Of a DNA stretch of 15,160 nucleotides, positions 7,182 to 14,856 are shown in pieces. The first letter of the stretch is position 1; the number at the start of each line of letters is the position of its first letter. Under the pieces are notes generated by a model. The model saw only the letters and a program-made list of their open reading frames with translations. It was not told where the DNA came from and did not search any database. Made by a program: the position numbers and the translations under genes. Source of the DNA: an uncultured Butyricicoccus sp. (lineage in GTDB: Bacteria > Bacillota > Clostridia > Oscillospirales > Butyricicoccaceae). Where the stretch lies: NCBI GenBank assembly GCA_900547195.1, contig URFQ01000060.1:1-15160 (forward strand), given 5' to 3'.

Positions 7182-8447
7182 ATGGATTTTAGCAAAGTAA
7201 TCAACGACCTGCGCGCGGAAAAGGGCGAGCTGGTCAAGAAGGCCGAGCAGCTGCTGGCAGAAAACAAGCTGGATGAGCTGAAGAACACGAACGCACAGAT
7301 TAAGTCGGTGATGGACAAGATCACCGAGACCGAAAACCTGCGCAAACTGTCCGCAGACAGTGCATCCGGCCAGCCCGGCGAGGAAGGCACGCCGAGAGAC
7401 AGCGTGAAGCCCTTCCAGTCGCTCGGTGAGCAGATGTTCGCTATTGCGAATGCGGCAAAGCTCCATAAGGCCGACAATCGCCTGATCGCCGTCAACGAAG
7501 CCATGGGCGTGCAGACCGGCGTGGGCGCGGACGGCGGCTTCGCCATTCAGGAGGACTTTCTCCAGCCGATTCTGGAGAGCGCGGCCCGGGCGGGCGAGAT
7601 TCTGTCCCGCGTGGACGGCTACACCTGTTCCTCGGAATCCAACTCCATGCGTATGATGCAGGTCGATGAGAGCGACATTACGTCCTCGGTGTTCGGCGGC
7701 ATTCAGGCGTACTGGGTGTCTGAGGCTGCGAGCGTAAACGCCAGCAAGCCCAAATTCAAGGAAGTCAAGATCGACCTCGACAAGATGATGGCGGTGCTGT
7801 ACGCCACCGACGAGATGCTGCAGGACACGTCGTTTATCAGCGGCGTCATCAATCAGGGCGCGGCGCTGGCCATGAACCGTCTGCTGGAAAGCTCTATTCT
7901 CGACGGCGACGGCGTGGGCAAGCCGTCCGGCATTCTGTCCTCTGGCGCGGTGGTCGAAGTACCGAAAAAGTCCGGACAGACCGAAATGTTGACCTATGAC
8001 AACATCGTGCGCATGTACCACCGCATCCTGCCGCGCAACCGCTCGGGCGCGGTTTGGGTCATGCATCCGGACATGGAGCAGGAGCTGGCGTTCCTGAACT
8101 TCCCGATCGGCCAGGGCGGCGTGCCGGTCTATCTGCCGCCCACGGGCGCGGCGGCTGCACCGCAGTGCTCGACCCTGATGGGCCGCCCGATTATCTCGAG
8201 CGACCACATGCACGAGTTGGGCACGCGCGGCGATATTGGCCTGTTCGACCTGCACGAATACATGCTGCTGCGTAAGGGCACGACCCGCGCCGACATGTCC
8301 ATTCACGTCGAGTTCCTGACCGATCAGAACTGCTTCCGCTTTATCTACCGCTGTGGCGGCGCACCAAAGCAGAATAAGCCGGTCATGATTAAAAATTCCA
8401 AGCTGGCGCGATCTCCGTTTGTCGTGCTCGGACAGCGGAACGGATAA
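7182..8447 (+). CDS. Major capsid protein, HK97 fold
   Basis: A 421-residue protein from ATG 7182, with AAGGGG at 7171-7176; the in-frame ATG at 7167 lies ahead of this ribosome site. Residues 1-55 form a charged coiled coil, the delta (built-in scaffold) domain expected to be removed by the neighbouring ClpP-like protease, and a flexible linker follows (about 56-76). The capsid core shows GGFAIQEDF near 118 and DGDGVGKPSGIL near 241, both typical of the HK97 family (phage_capsid). Cleavage is expected somewhere around residues 60-80; the exact site is not readable. It builds the icosahedral shell. Confidence 0.95.
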   Translation: MDFSKVINDLRAEKGELVKKAEQLLAENKLDELKNTNAQIKSVMDKITETENLRKLSADSASGQPGEEGTPRDSVKPFQSLGEQMFAIANAAKLHKADNRLIAVNEAMGVQTGVGADGGFAIQEDFLQPILESAARAGEILSRVDGYTCSSESNSMRMMQVDESDITSSVFGGIQAYWVSEAASVNASKPKFKEVKIDLDKMMAVLYATDEMLQDTSFISGVINQGAALAMNRLLESSILDGDGVGKPSGILSSGAVVEVPKKSGQTEMLTYDNIVRMYHRILPRNRSGAVWVMHPDMEQELAFLNFPIGQGGVPVYLPPTGAAAAPQCSTLMGRPIISSDHMHELGTRGDIGLFDLHEYMLLRKGTTRADMSIHVEFLTDQNCFRFIYRCGGAPKQNKPVMIKNSKLARSPFVVLGQRNG

Positions 8448-8459
8448 GGAGGAAGCGGC

Positions 8460-8867
8460 ATGAACTATCTGGAACACATCAACTACCGTCTGGTTTCTCC
8501 GCCCGCAGCGCTGGGCTCGAGCGGGACGGTCACCAGTTCGTGGGTCGATGCAAACGGCCTGCTGTCGTTTAATTTTCTCGCGGAGATCGGTGCGGTTGCA
8601 CAGGGTAAGAAAATCAAGCTCGAGCTGCTGGGCGCGGATAACGCCAGCGGCTCGGATTCTGCGCAGATCGGCGTGGCGGAGTTTACCGCGCCGGAAACCA
8701 TCACCGGACGTGCCCTTCTGATTCGCGGCCGCCCGCTGCCCGATTACCGCTACTATGCGGTGAAGGTGACCAATGTCAATGCGTCGGCTACCAACTGTGC
8801 GATTTCGCTGGTCTCCACGCCGGGCTATCTGACGGGCGACGATAATGCGCCGCTGATCCGCGTATGA
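8460..8867 (+). CDS. Unrecognised beta-rich protein in the head-decoration position
   Basis: A 135-residue protein with a strong AAGGAGGA ribosome site. It follows the capsid gene directly and its stop overlaps the connector start (ATGA). The sequence alternates short hydrophobic strands with Gly/Ser/Asn/Asp turns (for example GTVTSSWVDANGLLSFNFLAEI and KLELLGADNASGSD), suggesting an all-beta fold. It has no signal peptide, membrane segment or cysteine pair. In many HK97-type phages this slot encodes a capsid decoration or head-stabilising protein, which is the best guess from position and predicted fold. I do not recognise a named family. Confidence 0.8.
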   Translation: MNYLEHINYRLVSPPAALGSSGTVTSSWVDANGLLSFNFLAEIGAVAQGKKIKLELLGADNASGSDSAQIGVAEFTAPETITGRALLIRGRPLPDYRYYAVKVTNVNASATNCAISLVSTPGYLTGDDNAPLIRV

Positions 8868-9109
8868 TGAAGGTCGATGATGTCAAGCGGTACTGCGGGA
8901 TCGATGATTGCGACGAGGACAACGACGTATATAACCTGATTCAGACCGCAAAAGAGTACCTGAAGGAAGCCGACATTGAGGAAAGCGAATCCTATCGGTA
9001 TGAGCTGGCTGTGAAGCGGCTGGTGCTGCTCTGGCACGACGGTGAGGAGGATATCCCAATCTCACTCCAGCGGCTGATCAATCAGCTGAAACGATCGGGG
9101 GGATCGTGA
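8864..9109 (+). CDS. Head-tail connector protein (gp6-like)
   Basis: An 81-residue helical protein; translation may start at ATG 8864 or the adjacent ATG 8867. The pattern MKVDDVKRYCGIDDCDEDNDVYNLIQTAKEYL followed by YELAVKRLVLLWHDGEED and SLQRLINQLK matches the small DNA-packaging/connector family (phage_connect_1, HK97 gp6-like). These form the ring beneath the portal. Stop/start overlaps join it to the genes on both sides: ATGA with the upstream gene and TGATG with the head-closure gene downstream. Confidence 0.88.
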   Translation: MMKVDDVKRYCGIDDCDEDNDVYNLIQTAKEYLKEADIEESESYRYELAVKRLVLLWHDGEEDIPISLQRLINQLKRSGGS

Positions 9110-9708
9110 TGGTAAACGCCAGGACGCTTCGGCACCGTGTCGAGGTGCTGGAGCTAAAGGAAACGGCGAGCGGGTTTGCGTGGGTGTCTGCCGGCACCCG
9201 CGCGGCGGCCGTCCAGCAGGACAGCAAACGAAACCTGTTTTCCTCGGTCGGTCTCGGCCGGCCGACCATCCGATTCACCATGCGCCGGTGCGGCCTGACG
9301 CTGCATCAGGCACTGCGGCTGCACGGCAGGCACTGCTTTTTGACCGAGATCACGCCGATCTCCGACGACCGGCATTTTATGACGGTCACAGCCGCGCTCG
9401 TAGAGCCGATGGCGTGCAGCGTCACGCGGCGCGAGCGGGTGCGCGATCCTGTCTTGCTTCGGCCCACGCTAGAACAGGAGAGAATTGTCGCGTTCCCGGC
9501 GTGCCTGACCGAGAAGTACGTAAAGTTTGACGCAGGTATCCCGAACAGCGTCACCGAACAGTGCTATGTGCTCGTCACGCCCAAGGCGGTGCAGCTGCGC
9601 GCGGGAGAACTTGTTCATGTCCGGGACGAGCCGTGGCGCGTCCAAACCCACCACGAGCTGGACGACTACAAAAACGAGTATGAGATTGTGCGGGAGGAGG
9701 ATGCCTGA
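9109..9708 (+). CDS. Head closure / head-tail adaptor protein, double length
   Basis: A 199-residue protein. ATG 9109 is preferred because the G-rich ribosome site (9097-9103) gives 5-base spacing, while GTG 9106 would be too close. The first half (LRHRVEVLELKET...FAWVSAGTRAAAVQQ...IRFTMRRCG...RHCFLTEITP) fits the phage_H_T_join head-tail adaptor family, whose members are usually about 110 residues. The second half (about 125-199) has a similar strand order and ends DEPWRVQTHHELDDYKNEYEIV, like the end of another adaptor domain. It may be a tandem duplication or a fusion. It is expected to bridge the connector ring and the tail terminator. The gene overlaps its neighbours by single bases. Confidence 0.8.
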   Translation: MVNARTLRHRVEVLELKETASGFAWVSAGTRAAAVQQDSKRNLFSSVGLGRPTIRFTMRRCGLTLHQALRLHGRHCFLTEITPISDDRHFMTVTAALVEPMACSVTRRERVRDPVLLRPTLEQERIVAFPACLTEKYVKFDAGIPNSVTEQCYVLVTPKAVQLRAGELVHVRDEPWRVQTHHELDDYKNEYEIVREEDA

Positions 9709-10184
9709 TGCAGGACGTCGAAATACATGGTCTGGATCAGCTGTCCAAAGCGCTGGGCGAAATCGTAAGAAAAGCGCCGGATATGCAGCGCGCTGTGCAC
9801 GAAAAGCTTGGTGATTCCCTGCACACCGTTGTACAAGGTAACGTCCGCAGTCATTTGAACGACAGCCATGGTAAAATCAGCGGCTGGCAGAAAAAATACG
9901 TCGGTTCGCGCGGCGGCTATGCCGCTGTCCGCGCGACCGATTCTTCCAGCGGCCCGAACAGCCCGGGCGCGATTACAAACTATCTGGAAAATGGCCATGC
10001 AATGCGCAAAAATAAGCTGCACAGCACACGGCAAAGCCGCCGCATGCGTCAATTGCGTAATCAGTCAAGCGGCAACTGGGTGCGCGGCAGGCGCTTCTAT
10101 TCGGCCAGCCGGGCAGATGCGCCGCGGCTTCTGCTTGCGGCCGCAAATGATCTGGCCGATCAAATTGCAAATACACTGAGGTGA
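9708..10184 (+). CDS. HK97 gp10-like head-tail completion protein
   Basis: A 158-residue protein starting at ATG 9708 in a TGATG overlap, seven bases after GGAGGAGG. The start EIHGLDQLSKALGEIVRKAP, a central basic region and the diagnostic ITNYLENGHAMR segment near 88-99 match the HK97 gp10 / PBSX XkdI family of tail completion proteins. The C-terminus is helical and basic. It acts at the head-tail junction during tail assembly. Gene order (adaptor, gp10, tail terminator, sheath) is as in PBSX-type phages. Confidence 0.9.
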   Translation: MQDVEIHGLDQLSKALGEIVRKAPDMQRAVHEKLGDSLHTVVQGNVRSHLNDSHGKISGWQKKYVGSRGGYAAVRATDSSSGPNSPGAITNYLENGHAMRKNKLHSTRQSRRMRQLRNQSSGNWVRGRRFYSASRADAPRLLLAAANDLADQIANTLR

Positions 10185-10188
10185 GTAC

Positions 10189-10647
10189 ATGATTGCAAAA
10201 AAAGACATTCTGGACGCGGTAAACCGGGCGCTGGTGTCGCTCGGCAGAGGCTGGACGGTTTACCGCGATGGGCTGCCCGAGCAGTTTGACCGGCCGAGCT
10301 ATTACATTGAGCTCGGCACGCGCAGCAGCAAGCCGGCGACCCGCTGGGCGCGTGAAATCGCGCAGCCGGTGAGCATCCTGTGCATCGGCGCGCTGAATGC
10401 GGACGGCAATGCGGACACCGACGCGCTCGCGCAGGCGAGCGACGATGTGGCCGAGCTGTTTGCAATCGGCTTCGTGCGTGTGGGCGACCGCGCGCTGCAT
10501 GTGGACAGCGACGTGACCAGCCGGACGGCGGACGACGGTATGGAGGTCACAATCACGCTGCATTATTTGGACGAGGCACCCGGCGAGGCGGAGACCGAAC
10601 CGCCGATCACCGAGGTGCAGACAACCATGCGAGCAAAGGAGGAATAA
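10189..10647 (+). CDS. Tail terminator protein (XkdJ-like position)
   Basis: A 152-residue protein with a GAGGTGA ribosome site overlapping the previous stop. It starts KKDILDAVNRALVSLG, followed by VYRDGLPEQFDRPSYYIEL, a strand-rich middle (PVSILCIGAL; VGDRALHVDSDVTSRTADDGMEVTITLHYLDE) and an acidic, low-complexity tail. This matches tail terminator family proteins found just before the sheath gene in PBSX-like phages. Tail terminators cap the finished tail tube and join it to the head. It ends one base before the sheath ATG. Confidence 0.82.
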   Translation: MIAKKDILDAVNRALVSLGRGWTVYRDGLPEQFDRPSYYIELGTRSSKPATRWAREIAQPVSILCIGALNADGNADTDALAQASDDVAELFAIGFVRVGDRALHVDSDVTSRTADDGMEVTITLHYLDEAPGEAETEPPITEVQTTMRAKEE

Positions 10648-10648
10648 T

Positions 10649-11719
10649 ATGCCGGTTCCCGGTATTTTCATTACATTTCAAAGTTCGGCGGCCGCGGCGA
10701 TTGCGACATCGGACAAGGGCGTTGTCGCGCTGCTGATCCGCGACGATGCGGAGCTGGATGCATCGGTGCTGACGCTGACGCGCTCCGCGCAGATTCCTTC
10801 CGCGCTGACCGAAGTAAATCAGGCGTACATCCGCCGGGCGTTTCTCGGCTACGTGAATCCGCCGCGCAAGGTGCTGGTTTATGTGGACGCGGCCGACGCG
10901 GCGAATTTGACCGCGGGCCTGAACTGGGCGCAGACACAGACATTCGATTACCTGTGCGGCCCGCCGGATATCAAGCCCGCTGAAGCACAGGCGGTGGCGA
11001 GCTGGGTCAAGGCGGAGCGCGCGGCTGGGCACATGGTCAAGGCTGTGCTGCCCGACCAGACGGCGGACAGCGAGGGTGTGGTTAATTTCACGACTGCGGG
11101 CATCAAGGTCGGAACGGACGCCTTCACGGCGGCGCAGTATTGCAGCCGTATCGCCGGTCTGATTGCCGGTACGCCGATGACCATTTCCTGCACCTATGCG
11201 CCGCTGAGCGAGGTTGAGGATTTCACGCGCCTGAGCGGCGAGGACGCAGACAAGGCCGTGGACGCCGGCAAGCTGATTTTGATCCACGACGGTATCAAGG
11301 CCAAAATCTCGCGCGGCGTCAACAGTCTGACGACCACGACGCAGGACAAGGGCGCGGTGTTCCAGAAAATCAAGATTGTCGAACTGCTCGACATGATTTA
11401 CACCGACCTTAAACAGTCGATCGCGGACAGCTACATCGGCAAATATGCCAACAGTTACGACAACAAGCTGGTGCTGTGCACCGCGGTCAAGGCGTACCTG
11501 CAGGATCTGGAACGCAATGAGCTGATTCAAGAGGGCACCACGGTCGTAGAGATCGACGTGGACGCCCAGCAGGCATGGCTGGAAAAACAGGGCGTCGATA
11601 CGTCCGAGATGGACGAGCAGGCGCTGCGCGAGGCAAATACCGGCTCGCAGGTGTTCCTGCGCGCGTCGGTGAGGCCGCTTGACGCGATTGAGGATGTCAA
11701 AATCCCGGTTTCGGTGTGA
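10649..11719 (+). CDS. xkdK: Contractile tail sheath protein
   Basis: A 356-residue protein with an AAAGGAGG ribosome site. The N-terminus PVPGIFITFQSSAAAAIATSDKGVVALLI, the central VLYVD-type segments and the C-terminal sheath core (NSLTTTTQDKGAVFQKIKIVELLDMI, then DIKQSIADSYIGKY-like and NTGSQVFLRASVRPLDAIEDVKIPV) are typical of the phage sheath family seen in PBSX XkdK and clostridial phages. Its presence shows that the tail is contractile. Sheath subunits polymerise around the tube and contract on infection. The tube gene follows after 12 bases. Confidence 0.95.
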   Translation: MPVPGIFITFQSSAAAAIATSDKGVVALLIRDDAELDASVLTLTRSAQIPSALTEVNQAYIRRAFLGYVNPPRKVLVYVDAADAANLTAGLNWAQTQTFDYLCGPPDIKPAEAQAVASWVKAERAAGHMVKAVLPDQTADSEGVVNFTTAGIKVGTDAFTAAQYCSRIAGLIAGTPMTISCTYAPLSEVEDFTRLSGEDADKAVDAGKLILIHDGIKAKISRGVNSLTTTTQDKGAVFQKIKIVELLDMIYTDLKQSIADSYIGKYANSYDNKLVLCTAVKAYLQDLERNELIQEGTTVVEIDVDAQQAWLEKQGVDTSEMDEQALREANTGSQVFLRASVRPLDAIEDVKIPVSV

Positions 11720-11731
11720 TAGGAGGCAAGA

Positions 11732-12163
11732 ATGGATAAAGCAACGCGAGTGATGAGCGGTACGTGGGGCGAAGTCTGGCTCGACGGCGTTAAGGTCGCC
11801 GAGACGTATAAAATGCAGGCCAAGCGCACGTACAACAAAGAAAAGGTGCCGATGTGCGGTCAGATGGAGGTAGATACCAAGATTACCAACATTGAAGGCA
11901 CCGGCTCCATCGGTCTGTACAAGGTCTCCAGCCGTATGAACGAGCTGGTGGGCGATGTGGTGTCGCAGGGCCATGACCCGCGCTTCACCATTATCTCCAA
12001 GCTGGACGACCCTGATGCGTGGGGGGCGGAGCGCGTGGCGCTGTATAATTGCTCGTTCGACGATGAGACGATTGCGGACTGGGAAGCGGGCGTGATCGGC
12101 AAGACCGAGCATCCGTTTACCTTCACAAAACGCGAATTTCTGGACACCGTGAAGCCGAGATAA
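11732..12163 (+). CDS. xkdM: Tail tube protein, XkdM-like
   Basis: A 143-residue protein with an AGGAGG ribosome site. It matches the phage tail tube family of PBSX-like phages (DUF2001): an early SGTWGEVWLDGVKVAETYKMQAK segment, YNKEKVPMCGQ, then KITNIEGTGSIGLYKVSSRM and a C-terminal EHPFTFTKREFLDTV. Length and location after the sheath gene are standard. Stacked hexamers form the inner tube that carries DNA. Confidence 0.95.
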   Translation: MDKATRVMSGTWGEVWLDGVKVAETYKMQAKRTYNKEKVPMCGQMEVDTKITNIEGTGSIGLYKVSSRMNELVGDVVSQGHDPRFTIISKLDDPDAWGAERVALYNCSFDDETIADWEAGVIGKTEHPFTFTKREFLDTVKPR

Positions 12164-12173
12164 GGAGGACAAA

Positions 12174-12593
12174 ATGGAAAAGAATATTATCGATGTTCTG
12201 CTGGGGCTTGGCCCCAGGGAGGGACGCCGACAGCGGATCAAGATGCGCGACCTGTCCCGCCGTGCGGGTCAGGAGGTCGTTTTCACGGTGCGCGAACTCG
12301 GCTATAACGAAATTCAGGACATTAACCGCATGGAGGGAGGCCGCCCGGACGGCGATGTGAATATCGCGGTGATCCTCGCGGGGGTGGTTGAACCTGACCT
12401 GCGCAGCGGCGCGCTGCGGGAGCGCTACGGCGCGCCGACCCCGGCGATGCTGCTGCCGAAAATGCTGTCGGCCGGCGAAATCGCGGAGCTGGCCATGCGC
12501 ATCGAGAAGCTGAGCGGCTATCGCCGCCAGGTGACCGAGATTGTGGACGACGTTAAAAAAAACTCTACGCCGGTGACTGGCGCACCGTCCTGA
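12174..12593 (+). CDS. xkdN: Tail assembly chaperone, short (unshifted) form, XkdN-like
   Basis: A 139-residue protein with an AAGGAGGA ribosome site. It matches the XkdN / phage_TAC_5 family: KNIIDVLLGLG at the start, an RQRIKMRDLSRRAGQEVVFTVRELGYNEI strand-helix region and a helical C-terminal part. It sits between the tube and tape measure genes, where the gpG-type chaperone is always found. The last nine or so codons after the A-run (12555-12562) read in frame to TGA at 12591-12593; a minority of ribosomes are expected to shift -1 there. The chaperone coats the tape measure before tube polymerisation. Confidence 0.93.
   Translation: MEKNIIDVLLGLGPREGRRQRIKMRDLSRRAGQEVVFTVRELGYNEIQDINRMEGGRPDGDVNIAVILAGVVEPDLRSGALRERYGAPTPAMLLPKMLSAGEIAELAMRIEKLSGYRRQVTEIVDDVKKNSTPVTGAPS
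12557..12563 (+). promoter_or_regulatory. Programmed -1 frameshift site A_AAA_AAC with downstream hairpin
   Basis: The run of eight A followed by C places the canonical slippery heptamer A AAA AAC exactly in the phase of the upstream frame (codons GTT AAA AAA AAC). Four bases downstream, CGCCGG/CTGGCG at 12568-12582 can form a six-pair hairpin (one G-U pair) with loop TGA, a possible stimulator. A -1 slip after AAC leads straight into a conserved-looking coding frame that ends at 12709. Confidence 0.85.
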
Positions 12594-12709
12594 TGTACCG
12601 CGCATGGCGCGAGCATCATATGCTGCCCGAGCAGTTTGCACAGCTCAGCGAGGGTGAGAAGTTGATTCTTCTTGCTTTCGCTGAGTTTGAGGACGAAAAC
12701 AGGAGGTGA
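12563..12709 (+). CDS. Tail assembly chaperone frameshift extension (gpGT-type)
   Basis: Read in the -1 frame after the slippery site, this gives 48 residues joined to the first 130 of the upstream gene, a 178-residue product. It begins LYAGDWRTVLMYRAWREHHM and continues LPEQFAQLSEGEKLILLAFAEFEDENRR. The WRTVLMYRAWREHHMLP pattern is typical of chaperone extensions in Firmicutes myophages, and this frame is plainly coding. In this class the long form binds the tape measure and the short form binds tube subunits. An ATG at 12593 overlaps the short-form stop (TGATG) and could start a separate 38-residue product, but it has no ribosome site. The stop at 12707-12709 directly follows the AGGAGG of the tape measure gene. 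Confidence 0.85.
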   Translation, partial: LYAGDWRTVLMYRAWREHHMLPEQFAQLSEGEKLILLAFAEFEDENRR

Positions 12710-12715
12710 CGACAG

Positions 12716-14740
12716 ATGCCGGACGTATCCATTGCGGTCAGCGCACGCAATAACTTTTCACGGGAATTCGAACGGATGTCCAGAGATGCCGGTGCTTTCA
12801 ACAAGGATGTCGAGGAGCTAAATCGCGAGATTACGGCGCTGAACAAAAAGAAAGCGACCCTGAAAACCGATCTGGACGGCGCAAAGAAAGAACTGCGCGA
12901 GGCCCAGAAGGGGTTGGACGGCACGGCGGAGTCCATCGAGCGTCTGGAGAACGCCCACCTGAATGTTGATAACATTACCGACGAACTGCGTGAAGTCAGC
13001 CAGGCGGCCCGGCAGGCGCAGAAGGATCTTACGAATGCAGATAGTCAGATCAGCAAGTCGCGTAGTGGCGGCGGCGCGCAGAGTACCGCCGCAGGCGAAA
13101 GCCAGAGCATTCTGGATCGGCTGGCCGGAGCTGGAGCACTGTCGATGGTCGGCGATCTGGCCGGTGAGCTGGCAGGAACATACATCTCGTCGGCTTACGG
13201 CAGCCAGGCAGGCAGTATGTTCAGCAGCGTGCTGGGCGGCGCAGGCTCGGGTGCGGCCATCGGCAGCATGATCGCACCAGGCATCGGTACAGCCATCGGC
13301 GCTGGCGTCGGTGCGCTTGTCGGCGCGGTCTCCGGCGCGAACAGCATCTATCAGGAGCGCGACGACGCATTCAAATCCTACGTGCAGGAGCAGGTGGAAG
13401 GCCAGCTCAGCAAGCAGGAGGAGATGCGGGCGAGCGGTTCTACGATTGCAGGCAAGCGCGAAACCGACCTGATTTCGTTTACCACTTTGTTTGATAAAAA
13501 CAAAGAGCTGGCTGAGCGATATCTGAAGGATGTGCGCAATCTGTCCAATACTACGCCGTTCCTATATGACGATCTGACCAGCATGTCCAAGGTGCTGAAG
13601 ACCTACGGCTTCCAGGTCGGCAACATGATCCCAACGCTGACCAAGATCGGCGACGCGGGCGCGGCGCTCGGCATGGAAACGCAGGATATGGGCGCAATTG
13701 CAACAGCGCTCGGTCGCATGTACATGGGCGGAAATGCTACACGTGAAGATCTTGACATCATGAACGACCGCGGTATCAATGCGGTGCAGTATCTTGCGGA
13801 CGCTTATGGTGTGGACTACGGCAAAATGCTGGAGAAAATCTCGGGCGGCGAGGTGCTTGGCAAGCGTGCGGTCGAGATTATCCTCGAGGGCATGGAGAAC
13901 TCATTCAAGGGCGCAATGGCCGACCAGAGCACGACATTTGAGGGCCTAACCAGCACGCTGGAGGGCTGGAATCAGGAACTTGAGGCCGCTATGGGCGAGG
14001 GCTACAACGAAGTCCGCAAGGTAGGCATAAAAAATCAGACCGACTGGATGCAGGGCGAGAGTGGAGATGCGATCCGTAAAGCCAATTATGCGATCGGGGC
14101 ATGGCAGGCCGAACTGGAAAACAGCAAGGAGCAGTACATTCGCGACGCGGAGGACGCGATGATGGCGTCCGATGAATATCAGAGCGCTGAGGCCGAGGAC
14201 GATGCCATCAAGATGGGCGAACTCATCACGCGGGCTAAGGTGCAGGGCATGAATAAGTATAACGCCAGCGAGGGAGCGCAGCTTGCGCTGGAAAGTGAGC
14301 TTTCCCTTGCGGCGGCAATTCGGGAAGATGCTGCATCCAATAGCGCGTATTATGATGCCGGGCTGCGAAAAGGCTATGAGTACCAGAAGGGGCTGGCGGC
14401 AGCGCTTGCACGACCGGGTCATGTCCCAGGACCTGCGTCCAGCTATCTCACTGGAGGGACATCGGGCGGTACAACAAAAGGAGAGCCTGCATCAAATTAT
14501 TTGGGCAGGGCGTTCGGCATTGACCGTGTCCCCTATGACAACTATCCCGCCATGCTCCATGAGGGCGAGCGCGTGCTGACGGCCAATCAGGCCAGGCAGG
14601 CTGACGCGGGCGGCGGTCTCGGCGGGGGCATCAACATCCAGCTTTACGGCATGACTGTGCGCGAGGACGCGGATGTCACGCGGATCGCGCGCGAGATGGT
14701 CAGCGAGCTGCAGATCGCCATGGCTGCGCGCAAAGGGTAA
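12716..14740 (+). CDS. Tail tape measure protein
   Basis: A 674-residue protein from ATG 12716, nine bases after AGGAGG. Residues about 28-112 form a long coiled coil. Residues about 138-209 are Gly/Ala-rich and hydrophobic (including APGIGTAIGAGVGALVGAV), a likely membrane-active region that helps DNA entry. A conserved tape-measure domain follows near 270-440 (YDDLTSMSKVLKTYGF; MNDRGINAVQYLADAYG). The C-terminus has YDNYPAMLHEGERVLTANQARQ, a common tape measure ending, and then a beta segment. By the usual relation of about 1.5 angstrom per residue the tail would be near 100 nm; that is inference. The stop codon overlaps the seven-A run that encodes the U-tract of a minus-strand terminator. 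Confidence 0.95.
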   Translation: MPDVSIAVSARNNFSREFERMSRDAGAFNKDVEELNREITALNKKKATLKTDLDGAKKELREAQKGLDGTAESIERLENAHLNVDNITDELREVSQAARQAQKDLTNADSQISKSRSGGGAQSTAAGESQSILDRLAGAGALSMVGDLAGELAGTYISSAYGSQAGSMFSSVLGGAGSGAAIGSMIAPGIGTAIGAGVGALVGAVSGANSIYQERDDAFKSYVQEQVEGQLSKQEEMRASGSTIAGKRETDLISFTTLFDKNKELAERYLKDVRNLSNTTPFLYDDLTSMSKVLKTYGFQVGNMIPTLTKIGDAGAALGMETQDMGAIATALGRMYMGGNATREDLDIMNDRGINAVQYLADAYGVDYGKMLEKISGGEVLGKRAVEIILEGMENSFKGAMADQSTTFEGLTSTLEGWNQELEAAMGEGYNEVRKVGIKNQTDWMQGESGDAIRKANYAIGAWQAELENSKEQYIRDAEDAMMASDEYQSAEAEDDAIKMGELITRAKVQGMNKYNASEGAQLALESELSLAAAIREDAASNSAYYDAGLRKGYEYQKGLAAALARPGHVPGPASSYLTGGTSGGTTKGEPASNYLGRAFGIDRVPYDNYPAMLHEGERVLTANQARQADAGGGLGGGINIQLYGMTVREDADVTRIAREMVSELQIAMAARKG

Positions 14741-14764
14741 AAAAAGCCGCCCCAGAAGAGACGG
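14741..14764 (-). terminator. Distal minus-strand rho-independent terminator
   Basis: On the minus strand CCGTCTC and GGGGCGG (complements of 14758-14764 and 14747-14753) pair over seven positions, two of them G-U, around a four-base loop. They are followed by CTTTTTTT complementary to the A-run at 14739-14745. On the plus strand the same pairs become C/A mismatches and no T-run follows, so it should work mainly for leftward transcripts. It would stop antisense transcription before it enters the tape measure gene. Confidence 0.65.
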
Positions 14765-14771
14765 TAAAAAA

Positions 14772-14800
14772 TTGACGAAGAATGGCGGGGATGGTATAAT
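14772..14800 (+). promoter_or_regulatory. Sigma-A promoter of the toxin mRNA
   Basis: TTGACG (14772-14777) and a perfect TATAAT (14795-14800) are 17 bases apart. Transcription should start near 14807, giving a leader of about 50 bases before the toxin ATG. This is one of the two best promoter matches in the window and is independent of the late operon. Confidence 0.85.
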
Positions 14801-14833
14801 AGACCTCGCCAGCAAGATAGTATAAAGGTTGTT

Positions 14834-14849
14834 CCTCCCGGAAGGGAGG
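14834..14849 (+). promoter_or_regulatory. Leader hairpin sequestering the toxin ribosome binding site
   Basis: CCTCCC (14834-14839) and GGGAGG (14844-14849) form a perfect six-pair stem closed by a GGAA tetraloop. GGGAGG is the only Shine-Dalgarno sequence of the toxin, seven bases before its ATG, so it is entirely buried when the stem forms. Translational masking of this kind is known for type I toxin mRNAs. Confidence 0.8.
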
Positions 14850-14856
14850 TGCGCAT

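Noticed and set aside
6693..8477. 594-codon minus-strand open frame opposite the protease and capsid genes
   Set aside because: Both plus-strand genes are clearly identified by family motifs. The minus frame is a codon-bias shadow in GC-rich DNA, rich in His/Arg/Gln, with no recognisable domain.
10607..12241. 544-codon minus-strand open frame opposite sheath and tube genes
   Set aside because: Shadow of the sheath and tube genes; composition is unnatural and it crosses several genuine gene boundaries.
12593..12709. Separate 38-residue gene starting at ATG in the TGATG overlap
   Set aside because: No ribosome site is present and the coding signal extends upstream of the ATG to the slippery site, so the frameshift explanation fits better. 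Reinitiation is kept only as an alternative.
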